Source of the DNA: an uncultured Lachnospiraceae bacterium
GTDB taxonomy: Bacteria > Bacillota > Clostridia > Lachnospirales > Lachnospiraceae
Assembly: GCA_910579865.1 (NCBI GenBank)
Contig: CAJTXA010000003.1
Coordinates: 124,001-188,000 of the forward strand
Reading direction: 5' to 3'
Length of the DNA stretch: 64,000 nt
Shown: positions 9,068 through 16,609 of the stretch, in pieces
How the letters are laid out: each line of letters begins with the position of its first letter
How positions within the stretch are numbered: the first letter of the stretch is position 1
Position numbers and translations under genes: made by a program
Notes under the pieces: model-generated
Seen by the model: only the letters and a program-made list of their open reading frames with translations
Databases searched by the model: none
What the model was told of the DNA's origin: nothing

Positions 9068-9424
9068 GTGAGCAGGAGCATAAGCCGGGTTCTGTCTGTA
9101 TCAAAATACAGAATGGTCATCTATCTAATCCTACTGTCACCAGTAAGCTTTAGCAACCTACCCGAAAGTACGACGGGCAGCCGTATCACTTTCTGTTCGG
9201 TCTTGCTTCGGATGGGGTTTACATATGCCCTCTTTGTTACCAAAAAGGCGGTAGTCTCTTACACTGCCATTCCACCCTTACCGGAAAACCGGCGGTTTAT
9301 TTCTGTTGCACTATCCTTAGAGTCACCTCTACCGGATATTATCCGGCATCCTGCCCTATGAAGCCCGGACTTTCCTCACCTGCAGCCTTTCGTTTCTGCA
9401 GCTGCGACCATTTGTCCTACTCAC
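9068..9424 (-). ncRNA. rnpB: RNase P RNA
   Basis: Catalytic RNA of ribonuclease P, which trims tRNA 5' leaders. Read on the minus strand, it contains the hallmark GAAACGAAAGGCTGCAGG / GAGGAAAGTCCGGGC core near the 5' end, AGAGGTGAC...GGATAGTGCAACAGAAA in the middle and GAACCCGGCTTA at the 3' end. The P1 stem is formed by GTGAGTAGGA (9424-9415) and TCCTGCTCAC (9077-9068), with one G-U pair, which fixes both ends. The roughly 357-nt length is typical. Confidence 0.95.
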
Positions 9425-9430
9425 CCGATC

Positions 9431-9459
9431 ATTGTAACATGAAATCCATCATTTGTAAA
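9431..9459 (-). promoter_or_regulatory. Promoter of rnpB
   Basis: Minus-strand -35 TTTACA (9459-9454), a 17-bp spacer and -10 TACAAT (9436-9431), with TG one base ahead. Transcription would begin about 7 nt downstream, exactly at the first base of the P1 stem. Confidence 0.75.
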
Positions 9460-9558
9460 TGTGCATTTGTTTTTTATTTAATTTCTACAAAACACTTGAT
9501 TTCTATTATATTCTGTTATACACTCTTTAAAACCATTCAATTAAGGAGGAGTTATCCC

Positions 9559-10188
9559 ATGATAAAACAAAATTCTATCGAAGAGTTTCTTATTTCTCTT
9601 TCATCAAAATCTCCCATCCCAGGTGGAGGAGGTGCTTGTGCACTAGGAGGTGCAATTGGAAGTTCACTTGGAAGTATGGTTGGAAATCTGACACTTGGCA
9701 AAAAAAAATATCTCTCTGTGCAAGAAGATATCCAAGTTCTTTTAGAAAAACTTTCCCAAAATACCTCTGAACTACTCCTTCTTATGGATAAAGATGCACA
9801 TGCCTTTGAGCCTCTTTCTAAAGCATATGCACTTCCAAAAGAAACAGAAGAAGAAAAATTATATAAAGAACAAGTGATGGAAAAATGCTTATATGACGCC
9901 TCTCTTGTTCCCTTAGAGATTATGGAACAAGCATATAAAGGCATCCTTCTTCAAGAAGAAATGGCTGAAAAAGGAACACAGATTGCTATTAGCGATGTAG
10001 CTGTTGGTGTTATGTTTTTACGTTCTGCTCTTTTAGGAGCTGCTGTTAATGTATGGATTAATACGAAAAGTATGAAAAATCGAAAAGTAGCTGAATGTCT
10101 CAATCAACGTGTAGAAGAACTAAAACAAGCTGGTACTCAAAAAGCTGACTTTATTTTTGATAAAGTTACAAGCAAGCTTCAATCCTAA
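9559..10188 (+). CDS. fchA: Cyclodeaminase/cyclohydrolase family protein (methenyl-THF cyclohydrolase, FchA-like)
   Basis: The family includes formimido-THF cyclodeaminase and the stand-alone methenyl-THF cyclohydrolase FchA of Clostridia and methylotrophs. The start is ATG 9559 behind AAGGAGGAG. The 209-aa protein begins with the typical SIEEFLISLSS...PIPGGGGA signature and then an all-helical fold. folD follows 28 nt downstream, so the two are almost certainly one transcript. Because the neighbouring FolD has lost cyclohydrolase residues, I infer this protein performs the methenyl to 10-formyl-THF step. A possible promoter is TTGATT (9496-9501), 17 bp, TACACT (9519-9524). Confidence 0.88.
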   Translation: MIKQNSIEEFLISLSSKSPIPGGGGACALGGAIGSSLGSMVGNLTLGKKKYLSVQEDIQVLLEKLSQNTSELLLLMDKDAHAFEPLSKAYALPKETEEEKLYKEQVMEKCLYDASLVPLEIMEQAYKGILLQEEMAEKGTQIAISDVAVGVMFLRSALLGAAVNVWINTKSMKNRKVAECLNQRVEELKQAGTQKADFIFDKVTSKLQS

Positions 10189-10216
10189 ATAAATACAATA
10201 ATAGAAGGAGTTTTTT

Positions 10217-11062
10217 ATGGAAATTTTAAAAGGGGCAGATGTTGTTGCTGCCATGAATACAAAAATGAAAGAAGAACTTACTCAATTTTCTGATAATATT
10301 CCTCATCTTGCCATTATTCGAGTTGGAGAACGTCCAGATGATCTTTCCTATGAACGTGGTGCAAAAAAACGAATGGATACGATTGGTTTACGCTGTAGTA
10401 CGTATTCCTATCCAAATACAATAACAGAGACAGAATTTAAACAAGAATTTCTTGCTATCAATTCTAATCCTGACATTGATGGAATATTACTTCTTCGTCC
10501 GCTTCCAAAACACATTGATGAAAACGAAATTGCAGCTCTTATCGATCCAAAAAAGGATATCGATGGCATTAGTCCTATTAATATGGCAAAGGTCTTTGCT
10601 GGAAATGAAGATGGTTTTGCTCCATGTACAGCAGAAGCAGTAATTGAAATGCTAGATTATGCAAAAATTCCACTGACTGGAAAAAAGGCAGTAATTGTTG
10701 GTCGAAGTCTTGTGGTAGGAAAACCACTTGCTATGTTATTACTGAAAAAAAATTGTACTGTTACTATTTGTCATACAAAAACAATGGATCTTCCAACTAC
10801 TTGTAAAAATGCGGAACTTTTAATTGCTTGTGCAGGACAGGCTAAAGTAATCAATCATTCCTACGTTAGCCCGCAGGCTATTGTTATTGATGTAGGAATT
10901 AATTTAGATGAAAATGAAAAGCTCTGTGGTGATGTCGATCTTGAATCGATTTCTTCTGCTGCCTCTTTCGTTACTCCTGTTCCTGGGGGCGTTGGAACAG
11001 TAACAACCTCTGTACTTGCTAAACATGTAATTCAAGCAGCTAAAAAACGTATCAATCATTGA
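10217..11062 (+). CDS. folD: Methylenetetrahydrofolate dehydrogenase (FolD family) lacking cyclohydrolase residues
   Basis: FolD oxidises methylene-THF to methenyl-THF with NAD(P) and normally also hydrolyses methenyl-THF. The 281-aa protein shows the NAD(P)-binding Rossmann segment GRSLVVGKPLA and the C-terminal PVPGGVGTVT signature. Aligned without gaps to the E. coli VG..P...YVASK region, the catalytic Lys (E. coli K54) is Ala49 here (SYERGAKKR), and the Gln of GILVQLPLP is Leu93 (GILLLRPLP). The Asp of KDIDG is kept. Both changed residues matter for the cyclohydrolase step, so this is probably a dehydrogenase only, working with the adjacent FchA. Confidence 0.92.
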   Translation: MEILKGADVVAAMNTKMKEELTQFSDNIPHLAIIRVGERPDDLSYERGAKKRMDTIGLRCSTYSYPNTITETEFKQEFLAINSNPDIDGILLLRPLPKHIDENEIAALIDPKKDIDGISPINMAKVFAGNEDGFAPCTAEAVIEMLDYAKIPLTGKKAVIVGRSLVVGKPLAMLLLKKNCTVTICHTKTMDLPTTCKNAELLIACAGQAKVINHSYVSPQAIVIDVGINLDENEKLCGDVDLESISSAASFVTPVPGGVGTVTTSVLAKHVIQAAKKRINH

Positions 11063-11072
11063 TTTCATTTCG

Positions 11073-11118
11073 AACTGCCTTTCCATACAAAAACAATAGA
11101 AAGGCAGTTTCTTGTTTT
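11073..11118 (+). terminator. Terminator after folD
   Basis: The 11-bp perfect arms AACTGCCTTTC (11073-11083) and GAAAGGCAGTT (11099-11109) are followed by TCTTGTTTT on the plus strand. It lies between the convergent folD and the Tad-like operon. Confidence 0.8.
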
Positions 11119-11129
11119 CCCTTTTTTCG

Positions 11130-12623
11130 TTAAGACAATCCTTGTATCCCCTGTGCATAATAAGCAAGCTGTTGTAATCCCTCTGTAACAAAAGGCAGAA
11201 TCAGCCAGCTAATCAGCAGAAAAAACGCTGGAACCATAATTAATACCCGTCCTATACTTCCCTCATTTTCCAATCGCTTTTCTCTGCGTTGATAACTTCT
11301 CTGTTTTAAAAACATCTGCTCACCCTCTATTCCAGAAAAAACAGTTTTCCACCCATAATCTCTCCCTCGAATTAGTCCTTCTAACATATGATAAAAAATA
11401 TCTTTCTTTCCTTCGCTTTGTTCAAGAATCTCAGCTTCTTTTACAAACTCTAGTCTTCCTGATAAAGAAAGAAATACACTGTAATAATATTCTGCCACTC
11501 GAATCAACCATCGATTCAATTCTTCTGCTCCAATCTGCTCTACCTCTTTTGCTGCAAGTAATACTGTTTGTAAATATAAAATTTCTTGTTCTCGTATAAC
11601 TCCTATCTGATACCAGCACAGCAGTAATTCAAAATATGGACTTACCCATGCAAAAATTCCTGCTAAAATCAGAATCCCCAAAAATCCAATTGCCTTTTTT
11701 ATACTTCCACTAAATAAGAAAAAGATTCCCAAACAAATCCCAGTTCTTCCTATCTGTTTTAAAAGAAATTTTTGACAGTTTCCTGTATATCCTACATATT
11801 GAATCAAAGAATAAAGCCATCTATAATGCTCTTTAAAAAATTGAATCCACTGTTTTAATCCCTTTTGTATCCACTCCTTTTCTAAAAACCAAACGATAGT
11901 ATCCCTTTGTTTTCTTTTTTGGCTACTCTGTTCAAAGCAAAGCCAAATTAGTATTCGTGCTACGAAAAAAATAACCCCCAAGCAAAGCAACATTGTAATC
12001 TTTCCTTGCATACCATTATAATAACTTTCTAATTCTGGTACATTTTTCTTTGCCCAAGCCTCAATCGGTTTTATCAAAAATAAACTCCCAAATATCAGGA
12101 AAAAACCTCCTGCAAACAACTGTTTTCGTCGTAACTCTAAAATAATTTCCTCTTCTACACACTCCTTAATTAAACCAATTCCCTTTAAAAAAGACTCTCC
12201 TCTTCCATACTCCGAATAAAATTCCAACAAAAGAAAAAAAATCCGCATATGGATATCTGCTACTGCTTCCTCCTCTTTTACTCGTTCTCCTGTAAGACGT
12301 CGGTAAACGACAAGTTTTCTAACAGTGGGATACTCTTTTGAAAGTTCTTCTAAAGCTGCTTCAATTGTTGGATGTGTCTGATAAAAAAACTGAAAACTTT
12401 CTAAAAATTCTTGAAATTCTTTTTTCTTTTGATAGGTTTCCCTCCAGCTTTCCTTACAGTCAAGATACTGTTTCCAAAGTAAAATACTAATAAAAACAAT
12501 TGGAAACATATACCACTCTTTTTCCCATACTAAAAAATAATAACTTAAAAGGAATAGACTGCCTGCATAAAATTTCCAGTTTCGTTTTTCTGCTCTCCAT
12601 ACCAGTTCTGCCACTTTATCCAC
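11130..12623 (-). CDS. Double TadB/TadC-like (type II secretion F-type) membrane protein
   Basis: The 497-aa protein looks like two inner-membrane platform units joined end to end. Each half has a cytosolic helical segment (about residues 60-160 and 365-440) followed by hydrophobic spans (about 170-225, 280-345 and 465-485). Tad systems usually encode TadB and TadC separately. The start is GTG 12623, inside the 3' end of the CpaF gene (79-bp overlap), with AAGGA just ahead; a GTG 9 nt later is an alternative. The overlap implies translational coupling. Sequence conservation with the family is weak, so the assignment rests mostly on neighbouring cpaF and topology. Confidence 0.6.
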   Translation of the reverse strand: MDKVAELVWRAEKRNWKFYAGSLFLLSYYFLVWEKEWYMFPIVFISILLWKQYLDCKESWRETYQKKKEFQEFLESFQFFYQTHPTIEAALEELSKEYPTVRKLVVYRRLTGERVKEEEAVADIHMRIFFLLLEFYSEYGRGESFLKGIGLIKECVEEEIILELRRKQLFAGGFFLIFGSLFLIKPIEAWAKKNVPELESYYNGMQGKITMLLCLGVIFFVARILIWLCFEQSSQKRKQRDTIVWFLEKEWIQKGLKQWIQFFKEHYRWLYSLIQYVGYTGNCQKFLLKQIGRTGICLGIFFLFSGSIKKAIGFLGILILAGIFAWVSPYFELLLCWYQIGVIREQEILYLQTVLLAAKEVEQIGAEELNRWLIRVAEYYYSVFLSLSGRLEFVKEAEILEQSEGKKDIFYHMLEGLIRGRDYGWKTVFSGIEGEQMFLKQRSYQRREKRLENEGSIGRVLIMVPAFFLLISWLILPFVTEGLQQLAYYAQGIQGLS

Positions 12624-14173
12624 TCTTCCTTTGTCATATTTTTTTTAATCCGATTGAGTTGCTGTTCTGATAGGGACTTTACAAGTTGGTATTTCTCTAA
12701 TTCAGAATTCCAATAAATAATATCTCGAACAATAAAACACCCATCTTTCTTTACAGAGGGACAGATCTCTGTAATTCGTTCGATATATCGTTTTCCGCTT
12801 CTATCCTTTACTAAATGAATATCAAACTGTATCACTTCTGTTACCTGCTGCGTTGCTGCTTCTTCTCTACCAAACTGTCCGCAAATCAATAAACTATTAC
12901 GTAAAGCATAAATTAAATTTTCTGTAGTTGTCGCATGATGGGTAAACATGGTAAACAAAGAAGCTGTCATACCCATTTGAATCATATAGCTTCCTGCTTC
13001 ATGTGTTGCAACTTCTGATAAAATATTGACAGAGCCATCTGTTTTTTTCTGTAAATCGAGTCCCTGTTGGGTTGATACACTTGCTGTTTCCCGAAAGGTA
13101 AGACAATTTCTATCAGGATAATATTTTCGAATATGCATTTCAAAATTCATCTCCTGAATCCGTAAATTTAGTTCTGGTGAAATACACCCAATTAAAGCGA
13201 CTAATAAGGTCGTCTTGCCGCTTCCTTGTTCTCCAGTTACAGCTAGTGTTGTTTGTGCAGCAATCAATCCCTGTAACATACCAATTGGAAGTTGTGCATT
13301 TTCTCCACGAATTAAATACTCTAATTCTCGTTTTTCAATCGTATCAAATTTACGAACAAAAAATGACCAGCTTTCACTAAATGGTGGACGAGTGACTACC
13401 ACTCTAGAACCATCTGCCAATTCACACACCAGATATCCCTTCTCACTTGTAAATTGTGCAGCCTGTTCAAAACGACAAATTCTTCGGCAAACTCGAATTA
13501 ACTCCTCTTTCGACCCAAATTTTAAACAGGCCAAATGAATACTTCTTCCCATCCACTGTACCCAGATACTAGTTTCTTTTTCTCCTCCGCTGCTTACTCC
13601 TCCACTAATTCCATCTACACGCTGTTCCAATAAACTATCAATACTGCCAAGCCCATATAGCATACTATAGATAAGTTGTGTTAAAAATTCCAGCTTTTCT
13701 AAAAAATCAAACCTTGGAAGCCAAGAAAGGTAGATTCCTTTTACCTCTTCACTAGAAATCCGGTTTTCTTTTACTGCCCATCCCGCTTTTTGAAGCAAAG
13801 TAGAAAATCCATCAGCTCCCTCTATTTGTTCTTCTTTAAAAAGTAATAACTGAAATTGGTGCATTGCACATAATTCACTTGGAGTATGAAATGGAAAAAA
13901 ACGATCCATCTGTTCTTTCGTTATCTTTTCTTCTTCTGTTAAAATATCACGAATCATTCCCTTTACTTGTATCTTTGCTTCCCGATTACCTGTTCCACTT
14001 AGATAAAGATACGTTCTTAACTCTGCCTTTAATAAAGAACGCTGTTTTTTCTCTTTTTGTGTAAAAAGGCTTTCTTCCAAAGAATCTCCTAAAAGCTGAC
14101 GCATCTTCTCTTCTACTCGTTCTGCAAGAGCTGCTAATCCTTCCTCATAGGAATTTGATTTTTCTATCCTCAC
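12545..14173 (-). CDS. CpaF/TadA-family secretion ATPase
   Basis: Hexameric ATPase that powers assembly of Flp/Tad-type pili or related type IV filament systems. At 542 aa it has a roughly 200-residue N-terminal domain, Walker A (GEQGSGKTT), a Walker B-like region (RIQEMNFEMHI) and a C-terminal catalytic segment (ATHEAGSYM...MGMTASLFTMFTHH). The start is GTG 14173 behind GAGGTGAG. It is third of four genes in the operon 15665-11130. The Walker A lysine is intact, unlike the two ParA-like proteins upstream. Confidence 0.85.
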   Translation of the reverse strand: MRIEKSNSYEEGLAALAERVEEKMRQLLGDSLEESLFTQKEKKQRSLLKAELRTYLYLSGTGNREAKIQVKGMIRDILTEEEKITKEQMDRFFPFHTPSELCAMHQFQLLLFKEEQIEGADGFSTLLQKAGWAVKENRISSEEVKGIYLSWLPRFDFLEKLEFLTQLIYSMLYGLGSIDSLLEQRVDGISGGVSSGGEKETSIWVQWMGRSIHLACLKFGSKEELIRVCRRICRFEQAAQFTSEKGYLVCELADGSRVVVTRPPFSESWSFFVRKFDTIEKRELEYLIRGENAQLPIGMLQGLIAAQTTLAVTGEQGSGKTTLLVALIGCISPELNLRIQEMNFEMHIRKYYPDRNCLTFRETASVSTQQGLDLQKKTDGSVNILSEVATHEAGSYMIQMGMTASLFTMFTHHATTTENLIYALRNSLLICGQFGREEAATQQVTEVIQFDIHLVKDRSGKRYIERITEICPSVKKDGCFIVRDIIYWNSELEKYQLVKSLSEQQLNRIKKNMTKEEWIKWQNWYGEQKNETGNFMQAVYSF

Positions 14174-14190
14174 TTTCTCACCTCATTTTT

Positions 14191-15006
14191 TTATCGTTCT
14201 TTTTTACTTTTTTCTGCCTTTTTAAGAATTAATTCCGTTGCTTCTCTTAATTCTTGTATTAATTCATAATTAAAATCCTTTTTCTTTACATCTAAATTTT
14301 GTTCCAAAAATCGAATACTTTTTCCTTCTGATAGTGCGTCATCAAACTCAACATTATAAGGAATCGCTGCAATCTGTTCTTTTGGAATATGATACCTTCG
14401 GCGAATATTATTGATATGATATTTTGACTTCTCATTATGCTGTCCAATAAAATAGACGATCTTTTCCTCTTTTCCTAATATTAGCGAAGGCAATTTTTCA
14501 ATTTGATGTGGATTTTGCGGTACATTAATTACAATTACATCCGCAAGTTCCATCATTCGCTCACAGACTGTACTACTCTCCCCACTACAATCCAAAAATA
14601 AATTCTCACCAAAATATTCCGCTGCCTCCAATACTAATTCTAGATGATTGAATAAATGATGTTCAAACACTTCCCGATTATTCTTATAAGTTCCTGGAAG
14701 ATAATATAGTCGATCTTTTTTTACTTCTAATACATGTCTTGGAAAACGTTCCTTTTGCTGATACTTTAAAATAGCATCATTTAACACAGCATCTAATCCA
14801 ATCTCCTGAAAATACCTGCCTTCCTCTCGAATATGAGTTCCTCCACAATCTGGAAACAAAGCATAATCTAAATCTGGACAAGAAAATCTTGTCTGCATCA
14901 TCAAGGAACGACTGCCACAAAGCTCTGTCAACATAAAAGCCGTTCCTATCATATTTCCTACAACCCCAGATTGCCAGGGTTGTGCTCCCCAAAATACTAT
15001 CTGCAC
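14191..15006 (-). CDS. CpaE/TadZ-like ParA-fold protein with a degenerate Walker A
   Basis: 271 aa, resembling the MinD/ParA-type proteins (CpaE, TadZ) that place Tad machinery in the cell. The N-terminal strand MQIVFWG leads to AQPWQSGVVGNM where a KGGVGKT-type loop is expected; the signature lysines and the Thr are missing. A Walker B-like FLDCS and the strand VIVINVPQNP follow. It overlaps the upstream gene by 10 bp and ends 17 bp before cpaF. Nucleotide binding, if any, would be unconventional; a structural or localising role is an inference. Confidence 0.6.
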   Translation of the reverse strand: MQIVFWGAQPWQSGVVGNMIGTAFMLTELCGSRSLMMQTRFSCPDLDYALFPDCGGTHIREEGRYFQEIGLDAVLNDAILKYQQKERFPRHVLEVKKDRLYYLPGTYKNNREVFEHHLFNHLELVLEAAEYFGENLFLDCSGESSTVCERMMELADVIVINVPQNPHQIEKLPSLILGKEEKIVYFIGQHNEKSKYHINNIRRRYHIPKEQIAAIPYNVEFDDALSEGKSIRFLEQNLDVKKKDFNYELIQELREATELILKKAEKSKKER

Positions 15007-15635
15007 AACTTCTTCCCCCTTTTCAATTTTTTATAAATCCTCTTTTCCTCCTTTTGCGTAAGCCCTGCCAACCTACTAGAAACAATTATAAGAGCCTCTT
15101 TCATCTCTTTTGAAAGCTGCCTATATCCATTGACTGGTTCATATTGCATACGAATTGCATACTCATAATCAATACTATCAAATGGTATCTCATACCAGCC
15201 AACAATATTTCCTCTTGCTTCTCTCCACAACCCACGAATATAAGCTGCTGTAATCTTATACTCACAAAAATTTCGAATAAAAAGAACAACTGGTACTTCC
15301 TGTTCCCAAACAGTTTCGATTGTTTTTTCTATTCCTTTTCGATTTGCGGTAAGAAAAACATAAAAAACCTCGATTGGAATATGAAATTCCATTCTCCCTG
15401 CTTTGCATCCAATAATAAAAAACACGATATCATAAGTATCAAATTGTTCTAAATCTGTTTTTTCTAAAATAATTTTATAATATTCCACTCCATGATAAGT
15501 AAAGATATTGTCCTTTTCTTGAAAGGGAAGCAAAGCAAAAATATCTTTTTCTTTCGAATCGTCCAACACTGCTACCTTTTTTCCAGATTTTACAAGAAGC
15601 TCAGAAAGATAAATCAGAAAATCTGCTTCTTCCAC
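14997..15635 (-). CDS. Degenerate ParA-fold protein of the Tad-like operon (start uncertain)
   Basis: From GTG 15635 the product is 212 aa, but in-frame sequence upstream adds NTKYIGVVG, the expected first strand of a P-loop fold, before VEEADFLIYLSELLVKSG. The frame is closed by TAG just before AAAAGGAGA, and the codon at ideal spacing (7 nt after GGAG) is ACG at 15665. The true start may therefore be ACG, or an ATG lost by mutation. Strands VAVLDDS and YDIVFFIIG fit a ParA/CpaE-like core without a Walker A. First gene of the operon; function unknown. Confidence 0.6.
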   Translation of the reverse strand: MEEADFLIYLSELLVKSGKKVAVLDDSKEKDIFALLPFQEKDNIFTYHGVEYYKIILEKTDLEQFDTYDIVFFIIGCKAGRMEFHIPIEVFYVFLTANRKGIEKTIETVWEQEVPVVLFIRNFCEYKITAAYIRGLWREARGNIVGWYEIPFDSIDYEYAIRMQYEPVNGYRQLSKEMKEALIIVSSRLAGLTQKEEKRIYKKLKRGKKLCR

Positions 15636-15717
15636 TCCAACTACACCGATATATTTTGTATTCGTATCTGTTCTCCTTTTCTATTATAAAATTTTAATTG
15701 TTGAATATTTGCTGACC

Positions 15718-15727
15718 TACAGTTGTA
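15718..15727. promoter_or_regulatory. TACAnnTGTA operator-like dyad upstream of the Tad-like operon
   Basis: TACAGTTGTA, within the longer dyad CTACAGTTGTAG, fits the TACANNTGTA core bound by BlaI/MecI/CopY-type repressors. It lies about 55 bp upstream of the first gene's apparent start. No such repressor gene is visible in the window, so this is a sequence match only. Confidence 0.35.
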
Positions 15728-15762
15728 GTAGCTTGAATAAAATAGATAACGATTTATAAGAT

Positions 15763-15777
15763 AGGTATAGTATACCT
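15763..15777. promoter_or_regulatory. Perfect 7-bp palindrome in the Tad-operon upstream region
   Basis: AGGTATA-G-TATACCT is a perfect inverted repeat around a single centre base. It lies about 100 bp upstream of the Tad-like operon and 75 bp from the end of rsmE. It is too short-looped for a hairpin terminator, so an operator is more likely. The binding protein is unknown. Confidence 0.4.
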
Positions 15778-15823
15778 TGTACTGAATTATTTGTAAAGCA
15801 TTTTTTTCACTTTATAAAATTTC

Positions 15824-15848
15824 AATTAGGGGCAAAATGCCCCTAATT
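15824..15848 (-). terminator. Hairpin after rsmE
   Basis: The 11-bp perfect arms AATTAGGGGCA (15824-15834) and TGCCCCTAATT (15838-15848) enclose a 3-nt loop, just past the rsmE stop. The T-tail on the minus strand is weak (TTGAAATTTT). Confidence 0.7.
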
Positions 15849-15851
15849 AAT

Positions 15852-16595
15852 CTATTCTTCTAAAAAAAGCATAATCATTCCTAATGCTATCATTCCAGCA
15901 GTTTCTGTTCGTAAAATTCTTTTTCCTAAACTTACAGCTTCAATTCCATTTTGTAAAGCAATTTCTACCTCTTCTTTTTCAAACCCTCCTTCTGGCCCAA
16001 TCAGCACTCCGACTCGATCTTTTGGCTGAATTTTCTCTACTAATTTTCTGGTTCTTCCAACTCCTTTTTCATTTGTACATTCATAGGGAATCATCTTACA
16101 TTCAAATTCTTTTACAAAATGACAAACTTCTTCCAACCCCATAATTGGTAAAACCTCTGGAATTACCGTTCTGCCTGATTGTTTTGCTGCACTTTCTGCA
16201 ATTTTATTCCAACGATTTCTTTTGCTTTGTTCTTTTTCTTTATCTAGTTTTACCACTACTCGGTTTGTTCTCATAGGAACAATCGCATATACTCCCAGTT
16301 CAACTGCTTTTTGAATAATCCACTCCATTTTATCCCCTTTTGGAATCCCCTGAAAAAGATAAATTTTTGCTGGAAGCTCTGCAAAAGATTCCTCTACTGA
16401 TAAGATTTCTGTTTCAATTTTATCATTTTCCATTTGGACAATTTGACAAAGCCATACCTGATTTGAACCATCACTAATCTGAATCTGATCCCCTATTTTC
16501 ATTCGAAGTACATTTCGTATATGATTGACATCACTGCCAAGAATAACGATCTTTTCTTTTTCCACCTGACTGCGATCTACAAAAAAACGATGCAT
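15852..16595 (-). CDS. rsmE: 16S rRNA (uracil-1498-N3)-methyltransferase
   Basis: SPOUT-family enzyme that methylates U1498 of 16S rRNA. At 247 aa it has the N-terminal PUA-like part starting MHRFFVDRSQ and the trefoil-knot SAM site GVLIGPEGGFEKEE followed by LGKRILRTETA. It starts 14 nt after the prmA stop, the gene order common in Firmicutes, so both are probably one transcript. Confidence 0.95.
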   Translation of the reverse strand: MHRFFVDRSQVEKEKIVILGSDVNHIRNVLRMKIGDQIQISDGSNQVWLCQIVQMENDKIETEILSVEESFAELPAKIYLFQGIPKGDKMEWIIQKAVELGVYAIVPMRTNRVVVKLDKEKEQSKRNRWNKIAESAAKQSGRTVIPEVLPIMGLEEVCHFVKEFECKMIPYECTNEKGVGRTRKLVEKIQPKDRVGVLIGPEGGFEKEEVEIALQNGIEAVSLGKRILRTETAGMIALGMIMLFLEE

Positions 16596-16609
16596 CCTAC
16601 TCCCTCCTA

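Noticed and set aside
9068..9361. Open frame across 9068-9361 on the plus strand
   Set aside because: It lies wholly within the RNase P RNA gene, antisense to it.
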